Source: Gordonia insulae (GTDB lineage Bacteria; Actinomycetota; Actinomycetes; Mycobacteriales; Mycobacteriaceae). From it: a stretch of 64,000 nucleotides of DNA. Numbering within the stretch: the first letter of the stretch is position 1; each line of letters begins with the position of its first letter. The position numbers and the translations under genes were made by a program. Below are positions 8,035 through 16,301 of the stretch, one piece after another. The stretch is from assembly GCF_003855095.1 (NCBI RefSeq), contig NZ_CP033972.1:2418001-2482000 (forward strand), written 5' to 3'. A model generated the notes under the pieces. That model did no database searches. It was not told where the DNA came from and was given only the letters and a program-made list of their open reading frames with translations.

Positions 8035-9756
8035 ATGAGCGTCGACACGGAACAGGGCATCGACCATCAGGCGTCGGCCGAGGCCGCACTCACCGATCTA
8101 TCCGCAGGTGAGAAGGCCTGGTCGGCCTTGTCGCTGCTCGACCGCGCCGAGCTTCTCGACCGCGTCCGTGCATTGACCGGCGCGAACGCCGCCGACTGGG
8201 TCGCGGCCGCGGCGAAGATCAAACGGCTCGGGCCGCATTCGGCCCTCCTCGGCGAGGAATGGATGTCCGGCCCCTACGCGTTCGCCACCGGGCTCGGTGC
8301 CGCTGCACAAACGCTTCGTGCACTGGCCGCCGGTCGCAGCCCCGTCGCCGACGCCGCATTCGGCACCGCCGCGGGCCGGACCACCGTCCGGGTCCTGCCG
8401 TCGTCGCCGTACGACTCGCTGCTGCTCGGCGGGTTCTCCGCCGACGTGTGGTTGCAGCCCGGGGCGGATGCCACGCAGGCCAAGGCGGCCGCAGGCCTCG
8501 CACAGCTCGATCCCACCGTCACCGGCGGCATTGGCGTCGTACTCGGCGCGGGCAACATCTCCTCGATCGCCCCGCTGGACGTGATCTACGAACTGCTCGC
8601 CCACAACCGCGTCGTCGCCCTCAAACTCAATCCGCTGACCGATCCCCTGCTGCCGGTTCTCGAACGGATCCTCGAACCGCTGATCTCACTCGGCGCGATC
8701 CGAATCCTCACCGGCGGCGCGGACATCGGCGAGTACCTCGTCTCGCACGACGCGGTCGCACACGTACACATGACCGGCAGCGCGAACACCCACGACGCGA
8801 TCGTCTGGGGAACCGGCGAGGAGGCCGAGCGGCGCCGGGCGTCCGGCGAGCCGCGCCTCACCAAACCGATCACCAGCGAACTGGGCGGTGTGTCTCCGGC
8901 CATCGTGGTGCCCGGGCGCTGGAGCACCGCGGACCTGCGCTATCAGGCCGAGCACATCGCGACCCAGCGACTGCACAACGGCGGCTACAACTGTGTGGCC
9001 GCCCAAGTGGTCATCGTCTCCGCCGACTGGGACCAGAAGCAGGAGTTCCTCGACGCCCTGCGCGACGCGTTCGCCTCGGCGCCGGCACGCGTCTGCTACT
9101 ACCCGGGCAGCGACGCCCGCGTCGGCAGCGCCCGATCGGCGTATCCGACGTCGGAGCCACTCGGCACGGCGGGTGAGCGACTGCTGGTCACCGGACTGTC
9201 CCTCGACGATGACGAGGACATCCTGCACACCGAGTACTTCGGGCCGGTCCTCGGCGTCCTGGAGCTTCCGGGGACCGGTGCCGAGTTCCTCACCACCGCA
9301 ACCGATGCCGCGAACAACCATTTCCTCGGAACCCTCGGGATCAACGTGATCGCGCACCCGGCATCCATCGCCGGACTCGGCGCGGCCTTCGAGTCGATGA
9401 TCGCCGACCTCCGTTACGGGACCATCGCCGTGAACGCGTGGACCGGGGTGGGGTTCCTCACCGCCGCGGCAACATGGGGCGCGTTCCCCGGACACACGAT
9501 CGACGACGTCCAGTCGGGAACCGGCGTGGTACACAACGCGTTCCTGCTCGCGGACACCGAGCGCACAGTGGTTCGCGGGCCCTTCCGGCCCGCACCGCGG
9601 TCGATCCTGCATCGCGAGTGGTCGATCTCCCCGAAGCCACCGTGGTTCGTCACCAATCGGACGGCCGCCACCACCGGGCGCCTCCTCGCCGATTTCGCCA
9701 GTGCGCCGTCCCCCCGGAAACTGCCCGCCATCTTCGCCTCCGCGCTCCGCGGCTGA
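8035..9756 (+). CDS. Atypical aldehyde dehydrogenase family protein, 573 aa
   Basis: It probably oxidises an aldehyde to the acid with NAD(P). The general-base glutamate is in TSELGGVSPAIVV near residue 283. The catalytic Cys is in HNGGYNCVAAQV near residue 322, where most family members have GQxC. At 573 residues it is longer than the usual 480-500, with an N-terminal extension of about 60 residues and a basic C-terminal tail. Only 25 bp separate it from the GMC alcohol dehydrogenase gene, so the two likely act in sequence on the same substrate. An AGGAG lies 12 nt before the ATG. Confidence 0.78.
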   Translation: MSVDTEQGIDHQASAEAALTDLSAGEKAWSALSLLDRAELLDRVRALTGANAADWVAAAAKIKRLGPHSALLGEEWMSGPYAFATGLGAAAQTLRALAAGRSPVADAAFGTAAGRTTVRVLPSSPYDSLLLGGFSADVWLQPGADATQAKAAAGLAQLDPTVTGGIGVVLGAGNISSIAPLDVIYELLAHNRVVALKLNPLTDPLLPVLERILEPLISLGAIRILTGGADIGEYLVSHDAVAHVHMTGSANTHDAIVWGTGEEAERRRASGEPRLTKPITSELGGVSPAIVVPGRWSTADLRYQAEHIATQRLHNGGYNCVAAQVVIVSADWDQKQEFLDALRDAFASAPARVCYYPGSDARVGSARSAYPTSEPLGTAGERLLVTGLSLDDDEDILHTEYFGPVLGVLELPGTGAEFLTTATDAANNHFLGTLGINVIAHPASIAGLGAAFESMIADLRYGTIAVNAWTGVGFLTAAATWGAFPGHTIDDVQSGTGVVHNAFLLADTERTVVRGPFRPAPRSILHREWSISPKPPWFVTNRTAATTGRLLADFASAPSPRKLPAIFASALRG

Positions 9757-9781
9757 GTCCGCATACCAACGAAAGGCCATC

Positions 9782-11380
9782 ATGCCCAGCACAGCACCAC
9801 GCACCGTCGACTACGTCGTCGTCGGGACCGGGTCCGCCGGCGCAGTCGTCGCGAACCGCCTCAGTGCCGACTCCCACAACGAGGTATTGGTCCTCGAGGC
9901 CGGGACAAAGGACTCCGACAAGTTCATCCACATTCCCGCGGCCTTCTCGAAACTGTTCGGCAGCGCCTCGGACTGGGACTACTCCACCGAACCCCAGCAG
10001 GCGCTGGGCGATCGGCGTGTCTTCTACCCGCGCGGCAAGACCCTCGGCGGTTCATCGTCGATGAACGCCATGATGTGGGTACGCGGCTTTGCCGCCGACT
10101 ACGACGACTGGGCAGAGCGCGCCGGCGATGACTGGTCGTTCGACCGTCTCGTCGACTACTTCCGGCGCATCGAGAACGTTGCCGGCGCCACCGAGAGCGA
10201 CGAAGGCACCACCGGACCGCTGCGGGTGTCGCATCAGCGCTCCCCCCGCTCGTTGACCCGCGCCTTCCTCGACGCGGCCGCCGAGTGCGGGTACCCCGTC
10301 GAGCGAGCCAATCTGCCTGAGCCGAAAGGCTTTTCGCAGACGATGGTCACCCAGCACAAGGGCGCCCGGTTCAGCAGCGCCGACGCATACCTGCGCCCGG
10401 CCCTCAAGCGAAAGAACCTGAGCCTCATCACCGAGGCGCTCGCCACCAAGGTGCTCTTCGAGGGCACCCGCGCGGTCGGCGTCGAGTACACCCACGGCGG
10501 CCGGACGCAGACCGTACACGCGCGGCGTGAGGTTGTCCTGTGTGGCGGTGCCATCAACACCCCGCAGCTGCTCATGCTCTCCGGGGTCGGAGACAGCGGC
10601 GAGCTCGCGGGCCACGGCATCCGCACCGTTGCGGACAATCGCGGGGTCGGCCACAACCTGCTCGATCACCTGCTGGCGCCGATCGGCTGGGATGTCGATG
10701 CGGGCACGCTGCGTGACGCCGAGAGCCCGCGCCAGCTCGCCGATTACCTGCTGAGGCGGCGGGGCATGCTCACCTCGAATGTCGGCGAGGCCTACGGATT
10801 CATCCGCAGCCGCGACGACCTACGCCTGCCCGACCTCGAGCTGATCTTCGCCCCGGCCGCGTTCTACAACGAGGGTCTCGGCGAGGCGCACCCCCATCAC
10901 GCCGTGGCGATGGGCCCGATCCTGGTCCAGCCGGAGAGCACCGGCACCGTGTCGCTGCGCTCGGCGGACCCGGGCGCCAAGCCGCTGATCGACCCGCAGT
11001 ACCTCAGCGACCCCAACGGTGTCGACCGCGCGGCCATGATGCAGGGGCTGCGGGCGACCGTCGAGATCGCACAGGCACCGTCACTGCGTGGGCGCCTGGG
11101 TGTGGTCTCCCAGCCGCGAACCGACTCGCGCGTCCCCGACGAGGAGATCCTCACCGAGGTGCTGAACCGCCACTCGCACACGCTGTATCACCCGGTCGGC
11201 ACCTGCCGGATGGGCACCGACGCCGACAGCGTCGTCACGCCCACTCTCGCCGTGCGCGGCGTCTCGGGCCTGCGTGTCGCCGACGCCTCGGTCATGCCCA
11301 CCATCGTGCGCGGCCACACCCACGCACCGTCGGTGGTCATCGGCGAGAAGGCCGCCGACCTGATCCTCGCGTCACGCTGA
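9782..11380 (+). CDS. GMC-family FAD-dependent alcohol dehydrogenase, 532 aa
   Basis: The N-terminal FAD-binding motif VVVGTGSAGAVVANRLS is at residues 11-27. The GMC signature GKTLGGSSSMNAMMWVRG is near 85-102, and the C-terminal HTLYHPVGTCRMG holds the active-site His. The family oxidises primary alcohols such as choline, alkanols or polyethylene glycols. A GAAAGG ribosome site precedes the ATG at 9782; a longer frame begins inside the aldehyde dehydrogenase and is not credible. The paired aldehyde dehydrogenase makes a generic alcohol-to-acid role more likely than choline oxidation, since no betaine genes are nearby. Confidence 0.85.
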   Translation: MPSTAPRTVDYVVVGTGSAGAVVANRLSADSHNEVLVLEAGTKDSDKFIHIPAAFSKLFGSASDWDYSTEPQQALGDRRVFYPRGKTLGGSSSMNAMMWVRGFAADYDDWAERAGDDWSFDRLVDYFRRIENVAGATESDEGTTGPLRVSHQRSPRSLTRAFLDAAAECGYPVERANLPEPKGFSQTMVTQHKGARFSSADAYLRPALKRKNLSLITEALATKVLFEGTRAVGVEYTHGGRTQTVHARREVVLCGGAINTPQLLMLSGVGDSGELAGHGIRTVADNRGVGHNLLDHLLAPIGWDVDAGTLRDAESPRQLADYLLRRRGMLTSNVGEAYGFIRSRDDLRLPDLELIFAPAAFYNEGLGEAHPHHAVAMGPILVQPESTGTVSLRSADPGAKPLIDPQYLSDPNGVDRAAMMQGLRATVEIAQAPSLRGRLGVVSQPRTDSRVPDEEILTEVLNRHSHTLYHPVGTCRMGTDADSVVTPTLAVRGVSGLRVADASVMPTIVRGHTHAPSVVIGEKAADLILASR

Positions 11381-11394
11381 CCCGATCCCTGCCC

Positions 11395-11426
11395 ACCCAT
11401 CGACCCCGCAGCCGCGGTCGATGGGT
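11395..11426. terminator. Bidirectional terminator-like hairpin
   Basis: A perfect 11-bp stem (arms ACCCATCGACC and GGTCGATGGGT) with a 10-nt loop sits between the convergent GMC dehydrogenase and the secreted hydrolase, 14 bp after the first stop. No strong T-run follows on either strand. Confidence 0.6.
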
Positions 11427-11435
11427 TGGGGATGT

Positions 11436-13145
11436 TCAGCGGGTGGCGAAGGCCGCCAGCCGCGTCGACACCTGCTCGGGCCGGCCGTCGTTCTGCCGTT
11501 GAGCCGCGGTCAGCACGTCGATGTGGTTGTAGCCGTGCAGCTTCACCGGGACGTCCGTCGGATTGTCCGACGATCCGAGGTCGAGGCCTCCGCCGCCCTG
11601 GAGGGTCAGCACCGGATTCCGTCTGACGCCGTCGCGGTAGAGATAGTGCGCCGCGATCGCCGGCGCCGTCTCCTGGACGAGGTCGGTGTTGATCGCCGTC
11701 GGGAAGTACCACTCGGTGAAGTCCAGCGGCGGCTCACACAGGCTCCGCGCCAGCTGCGAGATCGAGGTCACCTCCTCCGACGGATCGGTGTAGGCGTTCG
11801 GGGTGACCTCGTCGTAGTCGGCCCACGAGTAGACGACCTTCGGGTTGCCGTACACCGCGGGTGCGGCCTTGCGGTCCGGCCCGAACACGCCGCCCAGCGC
11901 GGGCGCGGCAGCGACGACGTCGTTGGGGACCGGAAACGACTTGTCCTGCACCGGACCCCGCTTGATGAAGCCGACGCTCGCCTGCAGGAATCCGAGTGGC
12001 TGCGAGTTGTCGTCGAGCAACGCACCCACGACCGCCTCGTTCGTCGCGTACAGATCTCTGATACTCGGCGACCCGGTGGCCGCCATCACGGGATCCTTCG
12101 ACAGGAGTACCCGCAGCGTCGCATCGATGTTGGCGTTTCGGGGCAGCCGCGAGACCAGGTCGTTGACGCCGTCGGGGCGCAGGCGTGCGGCCAGCCCGGC
12201 GATGGCGAGCAGGTTCGTCGTCTCCGGATTGATGACCGCGGGCAGGCGCAGGACCGGATAGACGTCGGTCAGGGCGCCCGAGGCGGCGGCCAGCGACGCG
12301 GCGAGCGCCGGGGGGATCTCCGGTGATGCCACCCCGCGGATCGGATTCGGGCCGCCGGCCTTGATGACCGTGTCCAGCGCGAAATAGCCTGAGCACTGGT
12401 TGAATCCGGCGTCGTCGGTCGTCGCGCGATTGCCGTCGAAGTCCCAGTTCGCGAAGTAACCGGTGATGAACCCGCCGAGCGAATGGCCGCCGCACAACAC
12501 CTTCCGTTTGCGCGTCGCCTGGTCGGGGAATTCGTGACGGAGGACGTCGTACTCGTCGCGGAGGGTCTGTTCCAGCCCGACATCGCCCAGCCACGCGGTC
12601 GCCGCCCCATCCGCGTAGCCGGCGAATCTGCGACCGTTCACGGAGGCGCCGTGGAAGTAGTAGTCGGACGCGATGTCGAGGTTCTGGGCGTCGAGCGCCG
12701 CCCGGGTTCCCGTGTGGTCCTCGAGGCAGTTGGATCGGCGATCGAGCGCCCAGAACTCGATGTGCTGACCCCGGGCCGCCGCAGCGGCGACGGTGTTGCG
12801 GGCGACGGACTCGAATGCGCCGGCACCTTCGAAGATGCCCGGTTGGGCGACGAGAACGCGGTCGGCGTCGGCCGATCGCATCGGTCCGTCGACCGAACGG
12901 TAACGGAGATAGGACAGTCTGTCACACGCGGCGGGGTGAGCCTTTGCGGATGCGGGCAACGGCGCACGGATACTGACCACCGACGCCACCACATCGGTCA
13001 CCGGAGACGACGACGCGACCGGATTCTCGATACGGCTCACCGCCGGCTGACCGGCCGCCACCGAGCCCGCGATCGACTGGACCACGATCACACTTGAGAC
13101 GCCGATCGCCAGCGCCCACCGCACAGGTAGTCTCATCCGCCCCAT
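11436..13145 (-). CDS. Secreted alpha/beta-hydrolase-like protein, 569 aa
   Basis: A Sec-type signal peptide (MGRMRLPVRWALAIGVSSVI..., cleavage probably after the AAG/AGQ region near residue 33) directs export. The nucleophile elbow is GGHSLGGF near residue 218, and a late His in HGYNHIDVL near residue 542 could complete a Ser-Asp-His triad. The length and central Ala-rich helical insertion are unlike small lipases. I chose the ATG at 13143-13145; an ATG 9 bp further in fits equally well, and a GTG coupled to the upstream gene at 13232 would put 40 extra residues before the signal peptide. The substrate is unknown; esterase or lipase is inference. Confidence 0.68.
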   Translation of the reverse strand: MGRMRLPVRWALAIGVSSVIVVQSIAGSVAAGQPAVSRIENPVASSSPVTDVVASVVSIRAPLPASAKAHPAACDRLSYLRYRSVDGPMRSADADRVLVAQPGIFEGAGAFESVARNTVAAAAARGQHIEFWALDRRSNCLEDHTGTRAALDAQNLDIASDYYFHGASVNGRRFAGYADGAATAWLGDVGLEQTLRDEYDVLRHEFPDQATRKRKVLCGGHSLGGFITGYFANWDFDGNRATTDDAGFNQCSGYFALDTVIKAGGPNPIRGVASPEIPPALAASLAAASGALTDVYPVLRLPAVINPETTNLLAIAGLAARLRPDGVNDLVSRLPRNANIDATLRVLLSKDPVMAATGSPSIRDLYATNEAVVGALLDDNSQPLGFLQASVGFIKRGPVQDKSFPVPNDVVAAAPALGGVFGPDRKAAPAVYGNPKVVYSWADYDEVTPNAYTDPSEEVTSISQLARSLCEPPLDFTEWYFPTAINTDLVQETAPAIAAHYLYRDGVRRNPVLTLQGGGGLDLGSSDNPTDVPVKLHGYNHIDVLTAAQRQNDGRPEQVSTRLAAFATR

Positions 13146-13228
13146 CCCCCACCGAACGTCGACCCGGATGCGGCGGAGCGTAGCGCGATCTCGACGTGTT
13201 CGTGGGGGATTTGAGCGCGGGTACTGCC

Positions 13229-14161
13229 TCACCTCTGCGGACGACTGCTCACACGGCGGTTGCTCACACGGCGGTTGCTCACTGCGATCGCAACCACGGC
13301 GGCGTCGAGCAACGGAGTGCGAATCGAGTGCAGTCGTGCATATCCTGCCATTTCGCGGAGAACTTCCACCTCGGCCCGTCGACCCGCGACCAGGTCTCGA
13401 TACATCGACGGAGCCCAGTCCCAGGACCGATCGCGCAATCGCGCACGGAGCGCTGTGGCGTCTGATGGCAGCCCGCTCGTCGCGGCGACAACCTCTTCGG
13501 TTTCGTCCACCACCTGGTCGGCAAGACCTGCACCGTTGTCGTCGGCTGCGATGTCGGCGATGGTGCCTCGTGCCAGACAGGTCAGCACCGCGGTGGAAGA
13601 GATGAAGAGAAACTTCCGCCAGACGGCCGTCAGCGCATCGTCGACAACAGTGACGTCGATGCCCTCGACATCGAGTTCAGCGACAAGGGAACCGATCCCG
13701 ACCGACCCGTCCAACGCGCCGATGGTGAACCGAACTCCGGGCTGGGTGACGTCGACAACTCCGTCGGCCGCCACGGATGTCGCCATCTCGACGGCCGCTC
13801 CCACCACGCGATGATCACCAAAGGCCGTTCGCAACGCGGTCACGTGCGCCACGCCGTTGCCCACGGGCACGATCATGGTGTCGGCACCGACGGCCGGCGT
13901 GAAGTCAGCGATGGCAGTCTCGATGGTGTCGCTGCGCACGGCGACGATCACCACGTCGAACACGTCGCGGAGGTCGTCGCGAGTCACGCTCCGCACCGGC
14001 ACGTTTCGAGTTGTGCCGCGATCACGGATCTGCAGTCCGTGGACTGCAAGCCGCTGCTGTGTGCGCTCGCGCACCAGAACAGTGACGTTGCGCCCACCCG
14101 CAGTGAGACGATCGGCGAGGTAGCCGCCGGTCGCACCCGCGCCCACGATCAAGATGCTCAT
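13229..14161 (-). CDS. Ketopantoate reductase (PanE/ApbA)-family oxidoreductase, 310 aa
   Basis: The NADP-binding motif is ILIVGAGATGGYLADRL at residues 3-19, and VPVGNGV near residue 100 matches the family's NGV loop. The conserved lysine lies in VWRKFLFISS near residue 186 with a helical C-terminal domain. The family reduces 2-ketopantoate or similar 2-keto acids. Without other pantothenate genes nearby the substrate is uncertain. The C-terminus carries a duplicated SNRRV repeat encoded by a 15-bp tandem repeat. The gene is divergent from an HxlR regulator whose operators lie between them. Confidence 0.78.
   Translation of the reverse strand: MSILIVGAGATGGYLADRLTAGGRNVTVLVRERTQQRLAVHGLQIRDRGTTRNVPVRSVTRDDLRDVFDVVIVAVRSDTIETAIADFTPAVGADTMIVPVGNGVAHVTALRTAFGDHRVVGAAVEMATSVAADGVVDVTQPGVRFTIGALDGSVGIGSLVAELDVEGIDVTVVDDALTAVWRKFLFISSTAVLTCLARGTIADIAADDNGAGLADQVVDETEEVVAATSGLPSDATALRARLRDRSWDWAPSMYRDLVAGRRAEVEVLREMAGYARLHSIRTPLLDAAVVAIAVSNRRVSNRRVSSRPQR
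13246..13275. repeat. 15-bp tandem repeat inside the ketopantoate-reductase-like gene
   Basis: Two perfect head-to-tail copies of tgctcacacggcggt plus a partial third copy encode the repeated SNRRV at the protein C-terminus. Being a multiple of 3, copy-number slippage would keep the frame. Confidence 0.85.
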
Positions 14162-14250
14162 CAGCCTGTGCGCCCGAACAGCGGGGCGTCAACGACGTCC
14201 GCGTGCGCTGCTGTTGCTCTTGCGTTCACTGCACCTCACCACCCAATCTT

Positions 14251-14298
14251 GGTTCGTTCACCGAACCTCCTTTCAGAGTATGGTTCGGTGACCGAACC
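14251..14298. promoter_or_regulatory. Twin palindromic operators in HxlR/PanE-like divergent promoter
   Basis: At 14282-14298 the sequence GGTTCGGT, one base, ACCGAACC is a perfect inverted repeat. At 14251-14267 a second copy (GGTTCGTT, one base, ACCGAACC) differs at one base. Their starts are 31 bp apart, about three helical turns, so both lie on the same face of the DNA. They sit in the 158-bp gap between the divergent reductase and HxlR genes, as expected for an autoregulated dimeric MarR/HxlR-type repressor. Confidence 0.7.
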
Positions 14299-14319
14299 CG
14301 CAAGTGGCATAATCCGGTC

Positions 14320-14835
14320 ATGGCCCTGCCCCGCGAGTATCCAACTGAGAACTGCCCGATAGCGCGATCGCTGGAGATCATCGGAGAACGTTGGACACTG
14401 CTCATCGTTCGCGATGCCTTCTACGGCGTCCGGCGCTTCAGCGACTTCCAGAAACACCTGCGCATCCCGAAAGCCGTGCTTTCACAGCGTCTTTCCCGCC
14501 TCACCGAAGGCGGCGTGCTGGAGGCGGTCCCCTCCAGCGTCGGCGGCCACGATGAATACGCCCTCACTGACAGAGGCCTGGACCTGTGGCCGGTGATCGG
14601 CGCCCTGTCCGAATGGGGCGGAAATCACTACCAGACGACGCCCCAGCGACGCACGTTCTCGCACGCCGAGTGCGGCGGTCGACTTCATGCCGGAGTGTGC
14701 TCGCGTTGTGGCCAGGCACCACGGGTCGCCGACGTGGTGACGAACCCCCCTCGAGAACTGCTCGTCGAGCGCACCGATGACGTCAGCGCCGCGCTACGCC
14801 GGCCACATCGCATGCTGGGACCCGTCACGATCTGA
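14320..14835 (+). CDS. HxlR-family winged-helix transcriptional regulator, 171 aa
   Basis: The HxlR signature begins at NCPIARSLEIIGERWTLLIV (residues 10-29), with RRFSDFQKHLRIPKAVLSQRL as recognition region. A C-terminal extension holds HAECGGRLHAGVCSRCG, a possible metal-binding cluster (Cys-X6-Cys-X2-Cys) seen in some longer HxlR proteins. The ATG at 14320 follows an in-frame open stretch that would only add a cysteine-rich leader across the operators. It probably represses the divergent ketopantoate-reductase-like gene through the twin palindromes. Confidence 0.87.
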   Translation: MALPREYPTENCPIARSLEIIGERWTLLIVRDAFYGVRRFSDFQKHLRIPKAVLSQRLSRLTEGGVLEAVPSSVGGHDEYALTDRGLDLWPVIGALSEWGGNHYQTTPQRRTFSHAECGGRLHAGVCSRCGQAPRVADVVTNPPRELLVERTDDVSAALRRPHRMLGPVTI

Positions 14836-15091
14836 CACACGGGAAACCCGCAGGCGCCGCCGAGTGGTGGGGCAACTACCTGAACGGCAGGAAGAATCGA
14901 CGGCCTGTCGTTGCGGACGATCGAGGACGTCGCACACGGCGACACGCTTCAACCTTCAAGAAGTAGCCGGCTGATGGAGATGACGAAACCGCACTTGCAG
15001 AAGCTCAGGCAGGAAACCTTCTGATCCCCTCGGCTCTGACCGTGATCTTCCGTCCGACGGCGGATGCTTCCGGAGGTTTTGCTTCGGGAAC
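14836..15091. other. Intergenic stretch without recognisable gene
   Basis: This stretch lies between the HxlR stop and the tRNA-cluster terminator. I see no open frame with a ribosome site or family motif on either strand and no strong inverted repeat. Confidence 0.5.
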
Positions 15092-15125
15092 GCAAAAAAT
15101 CCGGTCCTCGTTGGAGGACCGGATT
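15092..15125 (-). terminator. Rho-independent terminator of the Glu-Asp-Phe tRNA transcript
   Basis: A perfect 12-bp stem (arms at 15098-15109 and 15114-15125) with a 4-nt loop is followed on the minus strand by a run of six T. It lies 35 bp downstream of tRNA-Phe. Confidence 0.9.
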
Positions 15126-15162
15126 GGAGTCAGGAAACTCTCTGACCTGGTCAAACGCTTGG

Positions 15163-15236
15163 TGGCCAGAGTCGGGATCGAACCGACGACCTTCCGCTTT
15201 TCAGGCGGACGCTCGTACCAACTGAGCTACCTGGCC
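15163..15236 (-). tRNA. tRNA-Phe (GAA)
   Basis: The cloverleaf reads from GGCCAGG at the 5' end. The anticodon loop CTGAAAA gives GAA, the T loop is TTCGATC, and the discriminator A is followed by an encoded CCA (15160-15162). It is the last of a three-tRNA minus-strand transcript. Confidence 0.95.
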
Positions 15237-15276
15237 GGACGGCACTCGAACCGAATGCCAATCGCAAACAAATTTG

Positions 15277-15350
15277 CGACCCTGACGGGACTCGAACCCG
15301 CGACCTCCGCCGTGACAGGGCGGCGCGCTAACCAACTGCGCCACAGGGCC
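15277..15350 (-). tRNA. tRNA-Asp (GTC)
   Basis: Acceptor stem GGCCCTG pairs with CAGGGTC. The anticodon loop CTGTCAC gives GTC, the T loop is TTCGAGT, and the discriminator is G. CCA is not encoded. It lies 40 bp upstream of tRNA-Phe. Confidence 0.95.
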
Positions 15351-15404
15351 TTGTTCTGTTGTGTTGCTCTTCCGTCCCCTCGTCACCTCGGGGCCGGGCA
15401 AGCG

Positions 15405-15477
15405 TACCCCCTACGGGATTCGAACCCGCGCTACCGCCTTGAAAGGGCGGCGTCCTAGGCCGCTAGACGAAGGGGGC
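15405..15477 (-). tRNA. tRNA-Glu (TTC)
   Basis: The 5' GCCCCCT acceptor arm pairs with AGGGGGT. The anticodon loop CTTTCAA gives TTC. It is the first gene of the Glu-Asp-Phe cluster, an order common in actinobacteria. Confidence 0.95.
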
Positions 15478-15651
15478 CGGTTCTCCGTTGGGAGCCGACT
15501 TAGCTTAGGACACACGCTGAACAATTCACAAATCAGGTGGTCGGAGCCGGTTTTCGCCCACTTTGGCGCCCCCGCGCGAGCGTACGCGAACGCGCGACTC
15601 GCTACGCCACCTTCACCCGAGGCGATTCCGGCTTCATGATATGCAAGAGGG

Positions 15652-16110
15652 ATGGGGGAGCAACTTTTCGTGTGTCCGGCCGACCCGATCGGCGAGCCGG
15701 GGCCGAGCGCCCCGTTCGACATGGCGGCGGTCGGTCGCTTCGCGGCGCGCCACCTGCTGCCGGTGCCGGCGGAGGATCTCGACACCGACGACGCAGCGTC
15801 CATGGACGATCGCGAATGCCCGACGGCGTATATCGATCCGTCCGGCATCCGCGTCGACATCGGACCCTCGGCGATCGTCTTCCACGAATCCGGCGCCGCG
15901 GTCGAGGAGACGGTTTTCGCCGCGCTCAACGAGGTGGGCGGGATCGCGGTCGACCCCGCCCAGGCTCTGGCCGTCAGCTGCGACGACACCTGGCTGGAGT
16001 CGGAACTGAGCCCTGTCGACACTCTCGTCGTCGTCGCGACGATCACCGAGATGCGATCCGCGATGCGCACGGGTCCCGACCGATCCGGCATCGTCGACGG
16101 CCGGCAGTGA
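15652..16110 (+). CDS. Hypothetical protein, 152 aa
   Basis: The acidic protein has no signal peptide and no motif I recognise. The middle (YIDPSGIRVDIGPSAIVFHESGAAVEETVFAAL) alternates short strands and a helix, and the end is SCDDTWLESELSPVDTLVVVATITEMRSAMR. Codon use is that of the chromosome. It stands alone between the tRNA-Glu and tRNA-Lys genes; no ribosome site stronger than GGGAUGGGGG context is visible, and an ATG at 15652 is the best start. Confidence 0.6.
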   Translation: MGEQLFVCPADPIGEPGPSAPFDMAAVGRFAARHLLPVPAEDLDTDDAASMDDRECPTAYIDPSGIRVDIGPSAIVFHESGAAVEETVFAALNEVGGIAVDPAQALAVSCDDTWLESELSPVDTLVVVATITEMRSAMRTGPDRSGIVDGRQ

Positions 16111-16213
16111 GCACTGCGCACCGTGCGTGGTCCTCCCGAGACCGCGGACGAGGCCGTGCACGATGTCGTCGGACCAGCCTGTAAACTCGTCGTCGCCCTG
16201 CTCCGCGGGGCGC

Positions 16214-16286
16214 GCCCCTTTAGCTCAGTTGGTAGAGCTACGGACTTTTAATCCGCAGGTCCTCGGTTCGAGCCCGAGAGGGGGCA
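16214..16286 (+). tRNA. tRNA-Lys (TTT), integration target
   Basis: Acceptor GCCCCTT pairs with AGGGGGC (one G-U pair). The anticodon loop CTTTTAA gives TTT and the discriminator is A. From position 16241 (anticodon stem) onward the gene is identical to the 48-bp repeat at the far end of the inserted element, so insertion regenerated the intact 3' half. Confidence 0.96.
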
Positions 16287-16288
16287 CT
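16241..16288 (+). repeat. attL: 48-bp direct repeat within tRNA-Lys
   Basis: It is identical over 48 bp to 26284-26331 and covers the anticodon loop through the discriminator base plus 2 bp. Sequence diverges immediately on both sides. This is the copy that remains part of the functional tRNA gene. Confidence 0.93.
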
Positions 16289-16301
16289 GCATAAGTCCAG
16301 G

